Positions 4,924-6,799 of a stretch of 6,799 bases of DNA are shown here, one piece after another; position 1 is the stretch's first letter; every line of letters starts with the position of its first letter. Position numbers and translations under genes: made by a program. The notes under the pieces were generated by a model. That model saw only the letters and a list, made by a program, of their open reading frames with translations. It did not search any database and was not told the DNA's origin. Origin of the DNA: Wolbachia pipientis (lineage in GTDB: Bacteria; Pseudomonadota; Alphaproteobacteria; Rickettsiales; Anaplasmataceae); NCBI RefSeq assembly GCF_023661085.1, contig NZ_JAHDJT010000071.1, positions 1 to 6,799 on the forward strand. Reading direction: 5' to 3'.

Positions 4924-6792
4924 CTATCTCCTCTCAAATAATTTTTCAATATCACTTAGTTTCATTTCTATATACGTTGGCCTTCCATGGTTACATTGTC
5001 CAGAATTTGGCGTTTCTTCCATTTGCCTTAGCAACTCATTCATCTCTTCCAAGTTCATTTTTCTCCCTGCTCTAATTGATCCATAACACGCAATTATGGC
5101 CAATATTTTGTTCACTTTATCTTCTATAGGCAGCGTATCTTCTATTTCTGTTAATCTATCAACTATATTAGTTAGCATCTCTTTTACATCTATTGGTCCC
5201 AAAATTGCTGGAATCCCTTTCACTATCACTTTGTTCTCTGCTTTGATCTCAATCTCAAAACCCATTTCAAAAAGCTTATCTTTATAAATTTCAACCATCT
5301 CCATTCCAGCCTGGTTTTTAATTTCAACTATTTCAGGAAAAAGCAGTTCTTGCCTTTTTATGCTTGATTTTTGCTTTAAGCACTCATAGACTAACCTTTC
5401 ATGGGCTGCATGTTGATCTACTACAACTAGTTTGTCTAGAGTTTCAGCAATTATATAAGTGTTGTAAACCTGACAGCGTGCAAACCCTAGAGGATGGCTC
5501 TCTATTAAACTAACTTGCCTTTCTTCCTTGGCCATCGTTTCCTTTTGTGATGCAAGTTTCTGCATTTCAAACAATCCTGGCCCTTCTGACAAACCTTTTT
5601 CTCCTATATTCGGCGCAGCAAACTCTTTTATTAGTCGATTTTCTACAGAACTTGGTCTCCTTTCGTAGAACTCTTTTCTATTTTTTTCTTCTCTGTTCTT
5701 TATATTATTAATTAATTCATTATTTCCTTCTCTAGTGTCAAAAGCTGCACTTCTCACAATTTTTTCTGTCATTCCTAACTCGTCAACATCACTTGCTGCA
5801 GGACTACCTATTCTTTTTGATAATGTCTTAATCAGCCCTCTTCTCACTATTTCATATATTAGCCTCTTATTTTGAAATCTTACTTCTGATTTATTTGGAT
5901 GTATATTTACATCTACTTGATCGTATGGTATTTCTAAGTGCAGCACCGCAAAAGGATATCTGTCACTTGGAATCAAATCATGATATGCATATCTGATTGC
6001 ACCAATAAGTACGTTGTCTTTTATTGGCCTTCCATTTACAAATGTGTAGATCATATCAGACTTTCCACGGTTGACCGTTGGTTTACAAATGTGCCCTGTA
6101 AGTCTAACTCCATCTTCTTCTTCCTCAATTTTCAGCGCATTCTCCTGAAATTCTTTTTCTATTTCACAGATTCTACTAAATAACGATTCTTGCTTAGCGT
6201 ACTTTATAAGTTTCTTGTTACCTGAATTGACAGTAAACCCTATTCTATAATTTATCATTGCTAAGTTGTTTATTATATCAACTATGGCTTGTGTCTCTGC
6301 CCTCTCGCTCTTTAAAAATTTTAGTCTATTTGGTGTGGCAAAAAACAAATCACGCACTTCAATATGTGTACCTTGCGATAAGGAACAAGGCATAAGCTCC
6401 CCTATTTTTTCTCCACCCTCATACCTTATAGACCATGCTTCCTCTGCTCCACTTGCCTTAGATGATAATTTCATTCTACTTACTGCTGCAATTGAAGGTA
6501 GAGCTTCTCCTCTAAAGCCAAGATGTTTGATTTCTATTAACTCTCTATCTCCTAATTTTGAGGTGGCATGACGCATAAATGCAAGTTCCAAATCTTCCTT
6601 TTCTATTCCATTTCCATCATCTATTACAGTTATAAGATTACGTCCCCCGCTTTCTATTTCGATCTCTATTTGTGAACTTCCAGCATCTATTGCATTTTCC
6701 ACTAATTCTTTTACTACACTTGCTGGTCTTTCTATTACTTCTCCTGCTGCTATACGATTTATAGTTTTTGTATCTAAAAGAATTATTGCCAT
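4924..6792 (-). CDS. mutL: DNA mismatch repair protein MutL (endonuclease type)
   Basis: MutL links mismatch recognition by MutS to strand removal. The protein is 622 aa, a full-length size. The N-terminal GHKL ATPase is complete: [22 protein letters not shown] with Glu29 and Asn33 at the positions known from E. coli MutL, IDDGNGI at 57-63, HATSKL at 75-80 and GFRGEAL at 92-98. A charged linker (about 330-430) separates it from the C-terminal dimerisation/nuclease domain. There [12 protein letters not shown] (Asp459, Glu465, Glu470) fits the DQHA(X)2E(X)4E metal site, with [12 protein letters not shown] near 575 and CNHGRPT at 600-606 as the supporting motifs. It should therefore nick DNA, as expected in bacteria lacking MutH. 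Start ATG 6792 matches the family N-terminus; only GGGTGTT upstream is visible, so the ribosome site cannot be judged. No frameshift or missing key residue was found. Group II intron sequence begins 8 bases past the stop, and no terminator is seen between them. Confidence 0.97.
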   Translation of the reverse strand: MAIILLDTKTINRIAAGEVIERPASVVKELVENAIDAGSSQIEIEIESGGRNLITVIDDGNGIEKEDLELAFMRHATSKLGDRELIEIKHLGFRGEALPSIAAVSRMKLSSKASGAEEAWSIRYEGGEKIGELMPCSLSQGTHIEVRDLFFATPNRLKFLKSERAETQAIVDIINNLAMINYRIGFTVNSGNKKLIKYAKQESLFSRICEIEKEFQENALKIEEEEDGVRLTGHICKPTVNRGKSDMIYTFVNGRPIKDNVLIGAIRYAYHDLIPSDRYPFAVLHLEIPYDQVDVNIHPNKSEVRFQNKRLIYEIVRRGLIKTLSKRIGSPAASDVDELGMTEKIVRSAAFDTREGNNELINNIKNREEKNRKEFYERRPSSVENRLIKEFAAPNIGEKGLSEGPGLFEMQKLASQKETMAKEERQVSLIESHPLGFARCQVYNTYIIAETLDKLVVVDQHAAHERLVYECLKQKSSIKRQELLFPEIVEIKNQAGMEMVEIYKDKLFEMGFEIEIKAENKVIVKGIPAILGPIDVKEMLTNIVDRLTEIEDTLPIEDKVNKILAIIACYGSIRAGRKMNLEEMNELLRQMEETPNSGQCNHGRPTYIEMKLSDIEKLFERR

Positions 6793-6799
6793 AACACCC

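Noticed and set aside
4710..4955. Minus-strand 81-aa frame overlapping the mutL end, with a GAGGAGAT ribosome-site-like stretch before an internal ATG
   Set aside because: It coincides with the 5' part of the second group II intron; the GAGGAG is part of the last mutL codons, and the translated sequence shows no domain.
5096..6571. Plus-strand frames antisense to mutL (5096-5287, 5938-6183, 6266-6571)
   Set aside because: mutL is intact with all family motifs. The antisense frames lack ribosome sites and recognisable domains.
1..6799. CRISPR array, tRNA, rRNA or phage attachment site
   Set aside because: No regularly spaced repeats, cloverleaf-like sequence or rRNA signature was seen on either strand.

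Overview
The window looks like accessory-rich DNA from an AT-rich intracellular alphaproteobacterium, most probably Wolbachia or a close relative in the Rickettsiales. This is inferred from the low GC, the MutL sequence type, the pile-up of group II introns and IS630 elements next to a housekeeping gene, and the coiled-coil and J-domain proteins. No database search was possible.

Left part (1-1310, minus strand): a compact three-gene cassette. In transcription order it holds a 265-aa protein with an N-terminal membrane anchor, a long coiled coil and a Ser/Thr/Asn-rich tail (513-1310); a 27-aa single-helix membrane peptide (404-487); and the first 128 residues of a J-domain-like protein with an HPD motif that runs off the left edge (1-385). 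A strong Shine-Dalgarno and a plausible promoter precede the first gene.

Middle (about 1580-4422, plus strand): a group II intron. It has a structured 5' RNA region, a reverse transcriptase/maturase without an endonuclease domain, and a textbook 34-nt domain V followed by domain VI with a bulged A. An IS630/Tc1-type insertion sequence (3342-4300, TA target duplication) interrupts the last codons of the reverse transcriptase. Removing the IS and one TA restores a 416-aa protein ending ...FYHWTLGLGQKAE. The IS transposase is itself split over three frames: one shift is at an A8 tract (possibly programmed slippage), and the other is best explained by loss of one copy of an 8-bp repeat.

Next (about 4443-4915, minus strand): a 5' fragment of a second, different group II intron. 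It begins 8 bases after the mutL stop codon and is cut off beside the 3' end of the first intron. Right (4924-6792, minus strand): an intact mutL with ATPase and endonuclease motifs, starting 7 bases from the window edge.

The order of events that fits best is: intron 2 entered just after mutL and was truncated; intron 1 now lies tail-to-tail against the remnant; IS630 then landed in intron 1 and decayed. No wholly new biological system can be demonstrated. The best candidates for undescribed biology are the left-hand membrane/coiled-coil/J-domain cassette and the nested element architecture.
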